A stretch of 64,000 bases of DNA from Nocardioides sp. SLBN-35 (GTDB lineage: Bacteria > Actinomycetota > Actinomycetes > Propionibacteriales > Nocardioidaceae), in the NCBI RefSeq assembly GCF_006715725.1, contig NZ_VFNU01000001.1, forward strand, positions 4,340,001 to 4,404,000, given 5' to 3'. The position numbers were made by a program, and so were the translations under genes. Every line of letters begins with the position of its first letter. Positions within the stretch are counted from its first letter, which is position 1. This document shows, piece by piece, positions 33,862 to 41,333 of the stretch. Below the pieces are notes generated by a model. The model made no database searches and was not told the DNA's origin. It worked only from the letters and a program-made list of their open reading frames with translations.

Positions 33862-34940
33862 GCCGCGTACCAGGGCTTGATGGTCTCGGTGATCAGGCGG
33901 TACCGCTCGTCGTACGGGACGAACGCGGACTTCATCGCGTTGACCGTCAGCCACTCCATCTCGGCCCAGCCGTAGCCGAAGGTCTCGGAGAGCAGCCCGA
34001 ACTCCCGGCTCAGCGTGGTGCGGCTCATCAGCCGGTTGTCGGTGTTGACGGTGACCCGGAACCGCAGCGACGCGAGCAGCCGGAGCGGGTGCTCCTCGAG
34101 TGAGGGCGCGGCTCCTGTCTGGACATTCGAGGACGGACACATCTCGAGCGGGATCCGCTTGTCCCTGATGTAGGACGCCAGCCGGCCCAGCTGGGCGACG
34201 CCGGCGTCGTCGACCCTGATGTCGTCGACGATCCGCACGCCGTGGCCGAGCCGGTCGGCCCCACACCACTGGACGGCCTCCCAGATCGACGGCAGGCCGA
34301 AGCCCTCGCCGGCGTGGATGGTGAAGTGGGAGTTCTCGCGCTGGAGGTACTCGAACGCGTCGATGAACCGGGTGGGCGGGTAGCCCGCCTCGGGGCCGGC
34401 GATGTCGAACCCGACGACGCCGCGGTCGCGCCAGGCGATGGCGAGCTCGGCGATCTCCATGGCGCGGGCGGCCTGGCGCATCGCGGTGAGCAGGTGCCGC
34501 ACGATGATCCGGCCACCGTCGGCGGCCACCGCGGCCATGCCCTCCTCGAAGCCCTGCTGGACGGCGGCGACGACCTCCTCGAGGTCGAGCCCGGACTCGA
34601 CGTGGAGCTCGGGGGCGTAGCGGATCTCGGCGTACACGACACCGTCGGCGGCCAGGTCCTCGACGCACTCCCGCGCGACCCGGGTCAGCGCGTCGGCGGT
34701 CTGCATCACCCCGACGGTGTGGGCGAAGGTCTCGAGGTAGCGCTCGAGCGAGCCGGAGTCGGCGGCCTCCGCGAACCACCGCGCCAGCGCGTCGGTGTCG
34801 GTCTCCGGGAGGGCGTGGCCCACGCCCGCGGCGAGCTCGATGATCGTCGCCGGTCGCAGTCCCCCGTCGAGGTGGTCGTGGAGCAGCACCTTGGGTGCCG
34901 CCCGCAGCAGGTCCTCGGGAAGGCCGCGTGTAGGTTCCAT
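33840..34940 (-). CDS. add: Adenosine deaminase
   Basis: 366 aa. The metal ligands His21 and His23 are in LLHDHLDGG. TIHAGEGFG supplies a further His and the catalytic Glu, LGHGVRI another His, and VNTDNRLMS the catalytic Asp. PLEMCPSSN is the usual family loop. It converts adenosine and deoxyadenosine to inosine and deoxyinosine. TAGGAT is 6 bases before the ATG, suggesting a leaderless mRNA. A salvage link to deoC (17-18 kb) and the uridine-kinase-like gene is plausible. Confidence 0.95.
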   Translation of the reverse strand: MEPTRGLPEDLLRAAPKVLLHDHLDGGLRPATIIELAAGVGHALPETDTDALARWFAEAADSGSLERYLETFAHTVGVMQTADALTRVARECVEDLAADGVVYAEIRYAPELHVESGLDLEEVVAAVQQGFEEGMAAVAADGGRIIVRHLLTAMRQAARAMEIAELAIAWRDRGVVGFDIAGPEAGYPPTRFIDAFEYLQRENSHFTIHAGEGFGLPSIWEAVQWCGADRLGHGVRIVDDIRVDDAGVAQLGRLASYIRDKRIPLEMCPSSNVQTGAAPSLEEHPLRLLASLRFRVTVNTDNRLMSRTTLSREFGLLSETFGYGWAEMEWLTVNAMKSAFVPYDERYRLITETIKPWYAAQTTNQK

Positions 34941-34985
34941 GACCGAATCCTAGTGACGAGACACCAAGAGCCAGGAGCAAGAAGC

Positions 34986-35438
34986 ATGCGGGTCTTCACC
35001 ACCTTCGACGAGCTGGTCGCCGCCAACGGCGAGGTCCTCGGCACCAGTGACTGGGTCGAGATCACCCAGGAGCGGGTGAACCAGTTCGCCGAGGCGACCG
35101 GTGACCACCAGTGGATCCACGTCGACGTGGAGCGGGCCAAGCAGGGACCGTTCGGCGGCACCATCGCCCACGGCTACCTCACCCTCTCGCTGATCCCGTG
35201 GCTGGGTCACGGTATCTTCGAGCTGGACACGCCCGGGGCGAAGCTCAACTACGGGATCAACAAGGTGCGTTTCCCGAACCCGGTGCTGGTCGGCAAGCGG
35301 ATCCGGTCGACGATCACCCTGGCCGACGTCACCGAGCTCGCCAGCGGCTACCAGATCACCCTCAAGCACGTCATCGACATCGAGGGCGAGGACAAGCCGG
35401 CCGCGGTCGCCGAGACCGTGGTGCTGCTCCTGCCCTGA
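34986..35438 (+). CDS. MaoC-like (R)-specific enoyl-CoA hydratase
   Basis: 150 aa single hot-dog fold. The hydratase-2 motif is FAEATGDHQWIHVDVERAKQGPFGGTIAHGYLTLSL, with catalytic Asp in GDHQWIH and His two to three residues on. It hydrates trans-2-enoyl-CoA to (R)-3-hydroxyacyl-CoA. AGGAG (34973-34977) stands 8 bases before ATG. The next gene, a CoA transferase, is 65 bases downstream but appears to have its own promoter. Similar proteins in Mycobacterium (Rv0130/HtdZ) have the same size. Confidence 0.9.
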   Translation: MRVFTTFDELVAANGEVLGTSDWVEITQERVNQFAEATGDHQWIHVDVERAKQGPFGGTIAHGYLTLSLIPWLGHGIFELDTPGAKLNYGINKVRFPNPVLVGKRIRSTITLADVTELASGYQITLKHVIDIEGEDKPAAVAETVVLLLP

Positions 35439-35503
35439 TCGGCGCGGATCTGTTGGCAACACCTGCCATGCTCAGCGGTTGCCGTCGTCACTAGGGTCGA
35501 GCC

Positions 35504-36670
35504 ATGTCCGCGCCTCTCGACGACGTTCTGGTCCTCGACCTCACTCGCGCCCTCGCCGGGCCCCATGCCGCGATGATGCTGGGAGACCTGGGGGCCCGCG
35601 TGATCAAGGTCGAGAGCCCCGCGGGTGACGACACCCGCACATGGGGTCCGCCGTTCGTGGACCCCGCGGAGGGGGAGCGCGAGTCGACGTACTTCCTCTC
35701 GGCGAACCGCAACAAGGAGTCGATCACCCTCGACCTCAAGGACCCGGCCGACCAGGAGGTCCTGGCCCGGCTGGTCGAGCGCGCCGACGTGCTGATGGAG
35801 AACTTCCGGGTCGGCGTCCTGGACCGCCTCGGCTTCCCGGTCTCCCGCCTCCACGAGCTCAACCCGCGCCTGGTCGTCCTGCAGATCACCGGCTTCGGCC
35901 ACGACGGGCCGGAGGCGAAGCGCTCCGGCTTCGACCAGATCGCCCAGGGCGAGGGCGGCCTGATGTCGCTGACCGGCCTCACCGAGCCGACCAAGGTGGG
36001 CGTACCGATCGCCGACCTGCTGGCCGGCATGAACGGTGCGTACGGCGTGGTCTCGGCCCTCTACGAGCGCGAGCGCACCGGCCGCGGCCGGGTCGTGCGC
36101 ACCTCGCTGCTCGCGGGCATGGTCGGGGTGCACGCCTTCCAGGGCACGAAGTGGACCGTCGCCAAGGAGGTCCCCGGCCTTGCCGGCGGCCACCACCCTT
36201 CGATCGCGCCGTACGGCATGTTCGCGACCGCCACCGCCCCCGTGCAGATCGCGTGCGGCTCGGAGAAGCTGTGGCAGGCGCTGTGCGCCGAGCTCGGCAT
36301 CGACCCCGAGCGCGAGAGCATGGCGACCAACCCCGAGCGGGTCGAGAACCGCGACGCGGTGATCGCCCTGATCGAGGCCCTGCTCGCCGACGTGTCTGCC
36401 GACGAGGTCCTCGAGCGGCTCGACAGGGCCGGCGTGCCCGCCGGCAAGGTGCGCTCCCTCGACGACGTCTACGCGTGGGAGCAGACCCGTTCCCAGGGCC
36501 TGCTCATCGATGTCGAGCACTCCACCCTCGGCGACATCCAGCTGCCGGGCCCGGCGCTGCGCTTCGACGACAACGCGTACGCCGGCGGTCGCGAGCAGCA
36601 CGTCGCGCCGCCCACGCTCGGGCAGCACAACGACGAGATCCGGGAGTGGCTGGAGGCCGCCGACGGCTGA
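35504..36670 (+). CDS. CaiB/BaiF (family III) CoA transferase
   Basis: 388 aa. It opens VLVLDLTRALAGPHAAMMLGDLGARVIKVE, typical of family III. DVLMENFRVG and the GFDQIAQGEGGLMSLTG segment follow; the acyl-carrying Asp is normally in that area, here probably the Asp of FDQ. GVPIADLLAGMNGAYGV and GVPAGKVRSLDDV complete the match. It transfers CoA between carboxylic acids. TAGGGT (35492-35497) is 6 bases before ATG. Substrate unknown; the hydratase upstream suggests fatty or branched acid turnover. Confidence 0.92.
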   Translation: MSAPLDDVLVLDLTRALAGPHAAMMLGDLGARVIKVESPAGDDTRTWGPPFVDPAEGERESTYFLSANRNKESITLDLKDPADQEVLARLVERADVLMENFRVGVLDRLGFPVSRLHELNPRLVVLQITGFGHDGPEAKRSGFDQIAQGEGGLMSLTGLTEPTKVGVPIADLLAGMNGAYGVVSALYERERTGRGRVVRTSLLAGMVGVHAFQGTKWTVAKEVPGLAGGHHPSIAPYGMFATATAPVQIACGSEKLWQALCAELGIDPERESMATNPERVENRDAVIALIEALLADVSADEVLERLDRAGVPAGKVRSLDDVYAWEQTRSQGLLIDVEHSTLGDIQLPGPALRFDDNAYAGGREQHVAPPTLGQHNDEIREWLEAADG

Positions 36671-36690
36671 GCTTGCGAAGCCGTCGTCAG

Positions 36691-36944
36691 CGGCCGAAGG
36701 TCGAGGAGCGCCGGCGAGCTCGCGCCGCGAAGCAAGCGAGGTCGTGGCGCGTCACGAGACCACGTGAGGTGCTGCCGGGACTGGCCGCAGGCAGTTGGCG
36801 AAGCAAGGCCGTGGCCCCGGAGGTCGAGGAGGCCGCCCGCGGCCGTCACGAGACCCCGTGAGGTCTGCCGGGACCGTGCCTCGACAGTTGCGAGAGCGGG
36901 CCGGGGGTCTCGTGACGGTCGCTGCGCGACCTCCTCGACCTCCG
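36691..36944. repeat. Intergenic repeat array: two direct units and one inverted unit
   Basis: Unit a (about 36691-36810) and unit b (about 36819-36903) are imperfect direct repeats with period 123. They share AGGTCGAGGAG, CGTCACGAGACC, CGTGAGGT, CTGCCGGGAC and a CAGTTG-GCGA-like end. Unit c (36904-36943) is the inverse of the first 39 bases of unit b (36819-36857), matching in all but a few positions, so b and c can pair into a long hairpin with a 46-base loop. The array fills the 280-base space between convergent genes. The GGTCGAGGAG/CTCGTGAC style is known to me as a dispersed element in Nocardioides-like genomes. Confidence 0.75.
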
Positions 36945-36950
36945 GGCCGC

Positions 36951-38186
36951 TCAGGCGTCGGCGACCGCCAGCCGCGCCTTGAGCAGCGGGATCGCGGGGT
37001 GCCGCAGCCGGCCCTCGCGGCCGAGCTCGGCGAGACAGGCCTCCAGCACAGCGGTGTCGTAGGGCGCCAGCTCGCTGTAGTGCAGCACCGCGTCGGGCTG
37101 CGGGTCGGCAAGCAGGGCCTCGCGGACCGCGACGGCGACGTACTCCCCCATCTCGACCAGCGCCGGGCTCTCGGTGCCGGGCAGCAGGTCGCCGCCGTAG
37201 GCCTCGACCGCGGCGGCGACGTCGCCGCGCCGCAGCAGCGCGAGCACGTGGTCGACATCGGTGGCGATCGGCATCAGCAGCCGGTAGGGCCGGGAGGCGA
37301 GCTGGCCGGCCAGCGCGGCACGCAGGTGGGAGACCTCTGCCTTGAGCGTGGAGAAGGTGACCGCGTGGTCGCCGTACAGCATCGCGTGGAGCTGGTCGAG
37401 CGAGAGCCCGTCGGGGTGCAGCGCGAGCAGCGAGAGGATCTCGGTCTGGCGCCGGTTGAGCAGCAGCCGCTGCCCGTCGACCCGCGCCTCGGCGGTGCCG
37501 AGCAGGCTGAGCACCAGGCCCGGCTCGCTGGTCTCCTCGGCCGCTGCGGCCTCCTCGTAGAGGTGGGTGCGTGGCAGCGCCTGCTCGACCAGTCGCGCGA
37601 GCACGCGCGCGGTGGCCAGGCCGATCGGGTGGGTGCGCTCCCAGGTGGTCGAGATGTCGAGGACGCCGAGCTTGGCGCCGCTGACCGGGTCGTGCAGCGG
37701 CGCGGCCCAGCACACCCAGTTGTGCACGATCGGGGCGTAGTGCTCGGCGCTGAACACCATCGAGGGGCGGTCCAGCCGGTTGGCGAGGTCGAGCGCGTTG
37801 GTGCCCACCGAGCGGTCGTCCCAGCGCCCGCCCGGCACGAAGTTCACGGTCTCGGCCTTGCGCCGCATCACGCGGCCGCCGTACGTCCAGAGCACCCGGG
37901 TGTCGGGGTCGGTGACCGCGAGCACGAGGTCGCCGTCCTCGGCGGTGCGACGCAGCTCGTCCTCGACCCGCTCGACGGCGATCTGCAGCGGCGATCCCTG
38001 CCAGAACGAGCGGGTCTCCGACTCGTCGGCGAGCGGCGCCTGGATCACGTCGCGCGCGACCGAGGCTCCCGAGCGGGTCCAGCTGTCGAGGATCTCGGGA
38101 CGCACCTGGTTCAGGGCGCCGCCCTCCTCGACCCACGTGGTCCAGGCGGCGAGCGCGCGCCGCCGACGCTGGTCGAGCTCGTCCAT
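36951..38186 (-). CDS. GAF-domain transcriptional regulator with C-terminal winged helix
   Basis: 411 aa. Residues about 25-215 resemble the sensor half of AcoR-type activators: EILDSWTRSGASVARD at the start, then a GAF domain (LVLAVTDPDTRVLWTYGG, GRWDDRSVGTNALDLA, PLHDPVSGAKLGVLDISTTW). No AAA+ sigma-54 domain follows. Instead residues about 235-320 form an OmpR/SARP-like winged helix (LLNRRQTEILSLLALHPDGLSLDQLHAMLYG), and a helical C-terminus ends the protein. In Actinobacteria such proteins often sit with alcohol or aldehyde dehydrogenase genes. TAGGGT is 6 bases before ATG (leaderless). Confidence 0.8.
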   Translation of the reverse strand: MDELDQRRRRALAAWTTWVEEGGALNQVRPEILDSWTRSGASVARDVIQAPLADESETRSFWQGSPLQIAVERVEDELRRTAEDGDLVLAVTDPDTRVLWTYGGRVMRRKAETVNFVPGGRWDDRSVGTNALDLANRLDRPSMVFSAEHYAPIVHNWVCWAAPLHDPVSGAKLGVLDISTTWERTHPIGLATARVLARLVEQALPRTHLYEEAAAAEETSEPGLVLSLLGTAEARVDGQRLLLNRRQTEILSLLALHPDGLSLDQLHAMLYGDHAVTFSTLKAEVSHLRAALAGQLASRPYRLLMPIATDVDHVLALLRRGDVAAAVEAYGGDLLPGTESPALVEMGEYVAVAVREALLADPQPDAVLHYSELAPYDTAVLEACLAELGREGRLRHPAIPLLKARLAVADA

Positions 38187-38218
38187 GATCGAACCCTACT
38201 CCGTGGCTGTGACCGCGA

Positions 38219-38698
38219 TCACCCCCTCGCCACCGCGGCACCCGCCGCCACGACGAGGGCGATGCCTGCCGGGAACGTCGAGGTGAGAACACCGGCCCAG
38301 ACGACGTGGTGGTAGTCGGCGTGGAGCAGCGCGCCCTGACCGACGAGCACCGCGGTCCACCAGTAGCCGGGAAGCACCAGCTCGACGCCCAGGGCGAGTG
38401 TCAGCAGCCAGCAGGTGCCGGCGACCGCGTGGTGGTCCTCGGCCAGGCTGGCGACCGCGGCGGCGACCAGGCACGCCACGATCGTCGCCCCCACCCGCAC
38501 CGCGACGATCCCGGGCCCCTGACGGGAGAGCGCTAGCTCGGTCGTCGGCCACCGGTCGACCAGGGTCCAGCCGAGGAGCAGGGTGACCGTGCCGGGGACC
38601 AGCAGGCCCACGAGGACCGCGCTGGGCAGGGCCGGGAAGGACACCCGGACGGTCGGCACGAGGTTGAGGCAGAACCCGAGCACCAGTGCGAGCGGCAT
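38219..38698 (-). CDS. Small integral membrane protein of an ABC cassette (start uncertain)
   Basis: 159 aa from ATG 38696-38698, with about four TM helices (PSAVLVGLLVPGTVTLLLGW, VRVGATIVACLVAAAVASLA, TCWLLTLALGVELVLPGYW, GVLTSTFPAGIALVVAAG). The frame stays open upstream to the stop of the 38741 gene, and the intervening codons (AVFLRANGFHVT) look like natural protein, but no ATG or GTG precedes. The true start may be a rare codon or the ATG used here. It closes the four-gene cassette with the secreted protein, ATPase and larger membrane protein. Probably a second membrane subunit. Confidence 0.65.
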   Translation of the reverse strand: MPLALVLGFCLNLVPTVRVSFPALPSAVLVGLLVPGTVTLLLGWTLVDRWPTTELALSRQGPGIVAVRVGATIVACLVAAAVASLAEDHHAVAGTCWLLTLALGVELVLPGYWWTAVLVGQGALLHADYHHVVWAGVLTSTFPAGIALVVAAGAAVARG

Positions 38699-38740
38699 CG
38701 TGACGTGGAAGCCGTTGGCGCGCAGGAAGACGGCGATCGC

Positions 38741-40012
38741 TCACTCCCCCCACTGGGGAGCGGCGGCGGGGAGGACGATGTCCGCCAGGGTGCACGACGC
38801 CAGGGCGGGATAGGTCTGGGCGGCCCAGGTCGTGGCCTCGTCGGTGAGCAACCAGGTGTCGAGCGTGCCTCCGTCGGAGCGGCTCGGCCGGGTCGCGAGG
38901 TCGAGCCACCGGATCAGGACCGACTGCGCCTGGAGCGCCGTCTGGTCGGCATGGTTGCTGCGGAAGGACGCGCAGGGCGCCGGCGACGCCAAGGAGAACA
39001 AGACGGCCTGACGGTTCGCACCGGCACTCGTCTCGCCCACGTCGACGAAGGTGAGGACACCGGTGTGAGCGGGGTGGGGCCGAGGACCGACCTCCGGCTC
39101 CCAGCGCGCCGGCAGCGTGACCCCGGCCGCCCGCAACGGCTCCGCCGCCGCGCGCAGGGCATCGGCCACGGCGTGCAGCGGGCGGCTCGTCTCCCGCGCC
39201 ACGCACACCTCGGGCACGCCGTCGTCGTCGCAGACCAACGGCACCGGTACGGCGCGCAGCCGGCTCGCGTCCGCCGTACCGCCGATCCAGCACCACGCGC
39301 CCACCCCGACGGCCAGCACGACCAGCACCGCGAGCACACGGCTCCCGACCGGCGCCGCCCTGGACCGGACGCCGAGGAGCAGGAGCATGGCCAGCCCGAG
39401 GCCGATCGCCGCCTGCGCGAGGACCACTGGCACCACGTAGAGCTCCCCGATCATCGGCCCCGTGATCCCGCCGGTGCGGAACGTCTCGGGGATCAACGCG
39501 CTGGAGGAGAAGGTGCTGAGACAGAACACCAGCACGGCCGACACCGGTGGCGCCCACGGGCCGGGGAACCGGGCGCCGACGTAGGCCCCGACGAGCACCT
39601 GAGCGGCGAGCGTGCTCCATCCCAGGAGGAGGATGACCCCCTGGGATGGAGCAGCCACCGACCCGTGGAACAGGGCCAGTGTCGTGGCCGCCACGGCGAT
39701 GACCAGCATCACCGCGCAGGCGACCAGCCAGGTGGCCAGCGCCGGCTCCAGCCACCCACGACTCCCCCGCGAAGTCTGGGCGGCGAGCCCGGCGAGGCCG
39801 AGCCCGGCGACCCGGGAGTAGCGCCACGCGGTCAGCCCGGCGGCCACCGGACCGATGAGGATGGCGGTCCCGCTCGCCCAGTCGAGCGCCATCTTCCACG
39901 ATCCCAGCCATGGCGCACCGGACAGCATCATGAAGCCGACACCCGCTGCCAGGCAGAGGCCGGCGAGGACCACGCCGTCGCGGCGGGACCACCACAGCCA
40001 ACCGCGCCTCAT
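38741..40012 (-). CDS. Large membrane protein of an ABC cassette with extracytoplasmic C-terminal half
   Basis: 423 aa. Six or seven TM helices occupy residues about 12-260 (first VLAGLCLAAGVGFMMLSG, last VGSRVLAVLVVLAVGVGAW). A hydrophilic domain of about 160 residues follows, with Cys pairs (LVCDDDGVPEVCVA and later CASF/SCTL) that could form disulfides outside the cell. There is no recognisable ABC-2 consensus, but position after an ABC ATPase (ATGA overlap) marks it as the cognate transmembrane subunit. I know no named family for it. Confidence 0.78.
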   Translation of the reverse strand: MRRGWLWWSRRDGVVLAGLCLAAGVGFMMLSGAPWLGSWKMALDWASGTAILIGPVAAGLTAWRYSRVAGLGLAGLAAQTSRGSRGWLEPALATWLVACAVMLVIAVAATTLALFHGSVAAPSQGVILLLGWSTLAAQVLVGAYVGARFPGPWAPPVSAVLVFCLSTFSSSALIPETFRTGGITGPMIGELYVVPVVLAQAAIGLGLAMLLLLGVRSRAAPVGSRVLAVLVVLAVGVGAWCWIGGTADASRLRAVPVPLVCDDDGVPEVCVARETSRPLHAVADALRAAAEPLRAAGVTLPARWEPEVGPRPHPAHTGVLTFVDVGETSAGANRQAVLFSLASPAPCASFRSNHADQTALQAQSVLIRWLDLATRPSRSDGGTLDTWLLTDEATTWAAQTYPALASCTLADIVLPAAAPQWGE

Positions 40013-40734
40013 CCGCGCCGCCCGGTGGTGATGAGCCGCAGGAAGCGCTCCTCGTCGGTGCCCTCGGACGTCGCCCGGAACGCGGCCATGCTGTCGTCGA
40101 ACAGCACCTGCCCCTGCTCCAGGACCACCAGATGGTCGGCGAGGGTCGAGATGTCCTCGATCAGGTGACTGCTGACCACGGTCACTCCCTGGCGCTCCTG
40201 CGCTGCGATGACCTCGCGCATCGCCACCCGCTGCTCGGGGTCGAGGCCCGTGGTGGGCTCGTCGAGCAGCAGCACGTCGGGATCGGCCATCAGGCTCTGC
40301 GCGAATCCGACGCGCCGCTTCATGCCGCCCGACAACGAGCCCATCGGCGCGCCGGCCCGGTCGGCCAGGCCGACCACCTCGAGCAGCCGGGCCGCGGCGG
40401 TCCGGGCCTGCCGCGCATCGAGCCCTCTCATCCAGCCGAGGTAGCGCAGCACGTCGCTGACGCTCGCGCGTGGGGGTGCGTCGAAGTGCTGGGGCATGTA
40501 GCCGACGCGGGACAATGCCTGCCGGCGGCGACGCCCGTAGAGCGACGTCCCGTCGACCAGCGCGTCCCCCGAGCTCGGCCGCAGGCTCCCCGCCATCACG
40601 CGAAGAAGGGTGGTCTTCCCCGCCCCGTTGACGCCGAGCAGCCCGGTGACCCCAGGACGCGACACGAGGTCGACGTCGACGAGCACGGGCTCTCCCAGGC
40701 CGTAGTGATGACTGCAGGCCACCGAGAGCGACAA
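40009..40734 (-). CDS. ABC transporter ATP-binding protein (exporter/ABC-2 type)
   Basis: 241 aa from TTG 40732-40734; GTG four codons in is an alternative. Walker A GVNGAGKT is at about 34-41, Q-loop YMPQ, signature LSGGMKRR, Walker B VLLLDEPTTGLD and H-loop VSSHLIED. The GMKRR and TTGLD forms are characteristic of export or ABC-2 ATPases rather than importers. It lies 12 bases after the secreted-protein gene and overlaps the membrane-protein gene. It would power the transporter formed by the two membrane proteins that follow. Confidence 0.9.
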   Translation of the reverse strand: MSLSVACSHHYGLGEPVLVDVDLVSRPGVTGLLGVNGAGKTTLLRVMAGSLRPSSGDALVDGTSLYGRRRRQALSRVGYMPQHFDAPPRASVSDVLRYLGWMRGLDARQARTAAARLLEVVGLADRAGAPMGSLSGGMKRRVGFAQSLMADPDVLLLDEPTTGLDPEQRVAMREVIAAQERQGVTVVSSHLIEDISTLADHLVVLEQGQVLFDDSMAAFRATSEGTDEERFLRLITTGRRG

Positions 40735-40746
40735 CCCGACCCGGCC

Positions 40747-41220
40747 TCAGTAGTTGAAGAACTTGGTCGGCTTGATGCTGCACGGGTCCTTGACCAGTGC
40801 GCCGTGGTCCTCGCACACGTTCGTGGAGATGCGCACCCCGTTGCCCCCAATGTAGAGGACCTGCTGATCGGCACTGGCGGTCCAGGCCGACTGGGCGTAC
40901 TTCGGGCTGGTGTCGGTCCCGACCTGCGACTTGAGCGTCGAGCCTTGGTACCAGTCGTAGAACGTCTCGACGTAGACCGCGTCGCCTCCCGCGCGCGGGT
41001 CGCGGTAGCTGTAGCCGTTGTGGGCGTAGGACAGGTTCTTGATCGAGAAGGCGCCGAACGACTCGGCCTGCGACTTCCCGTCCTGGATCGCCTGGAGCGG
41101 GTTGGCCGCAGAGTAGTAGGTGGACGCGAGCGCCGGCACTGCCGTGCCGACGACCACCAGTGCCGCCGTCACCGCCGGAGCGCCGATCCAGCGGGTCAGT
41201 GCCGAGGAATGAATGTGCAT
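40747..41220 (-). CDS. Secreted 157-aa protein of unknown function, first gene of ABC cassette
   Basis: 157 aa. The signal peptide has a hydrophobic core APAVTAALVVVGTAVPALA with Ala-x-Ala cleavage near residue 32; about 125 mature residues follow. The mature part is Tyr/Ser/Asn-rich (STYYSAANPLQAIQDGKSQ, NGYSYRDPRAGGDAVYVETF). It ends with a Cys pair (NVCEDHGALVKDPCS) that may form one loop disulfide, and a C-terminal KPTKFFNY. GGGAG stands 7 bases before ATG. Size, secretion and coupling to an exporter-like ABC system recall bacteriocin-like or surface-acting proteins, but I cannot match a family. Confidence 0.8.
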   Translation of the reverse strand: MHIHSSALTRWIGAPAVTAALVVVGTAVPALASTYYSAANPLQAIQDGKSQAESFGAFSIKNLSYAHNGYSYRDPRAGGDAVYVETFYDWYQGSTLKSQVGTDTSPKYAQSAWTASADQQVLYIGGNGVRISTNVCEDHGALVKDPCSIKPTKFFNY

Positions 41221-41241
41221 GACTGGACTCCCGAGATCATC

Positions 41242-41273
41242 TGTGTCTGCCCATCTTCGTATGGGCAGACACA
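41242..41273. repeat. Strong inverted repeat upstream of the secreted-protein gene
   Basis: TGTGTCTGCCCAT (41242-41254) and ATGGGCAGACACA (41261-41273) are perfectly complementary 13-base arms around a 6-base CTTCGT loop. It lies 60 bases after the xdhC stop and 21 bases before the secreted-protein start, both on the minus strand. With no T-run it could be a U-less terminator for the upstream operon, a 5'UTR stem-loop, or a protein-binding operator. Confidence 0.7.
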
Positions 41274-41333
41274 TCTGACACCACGTCCCCGCGGAAGTCA
41301 AGGAAGTCCGGCGGACCTGTGGAGAAGCGCTGC

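Noticed and set aside
40747..41220. Lactococcin-972-type bacteriocin system
   Set aside because: Gene order is reminiscent, but the mature sequence lacks features I could match to that family, so only a neutral call was made.
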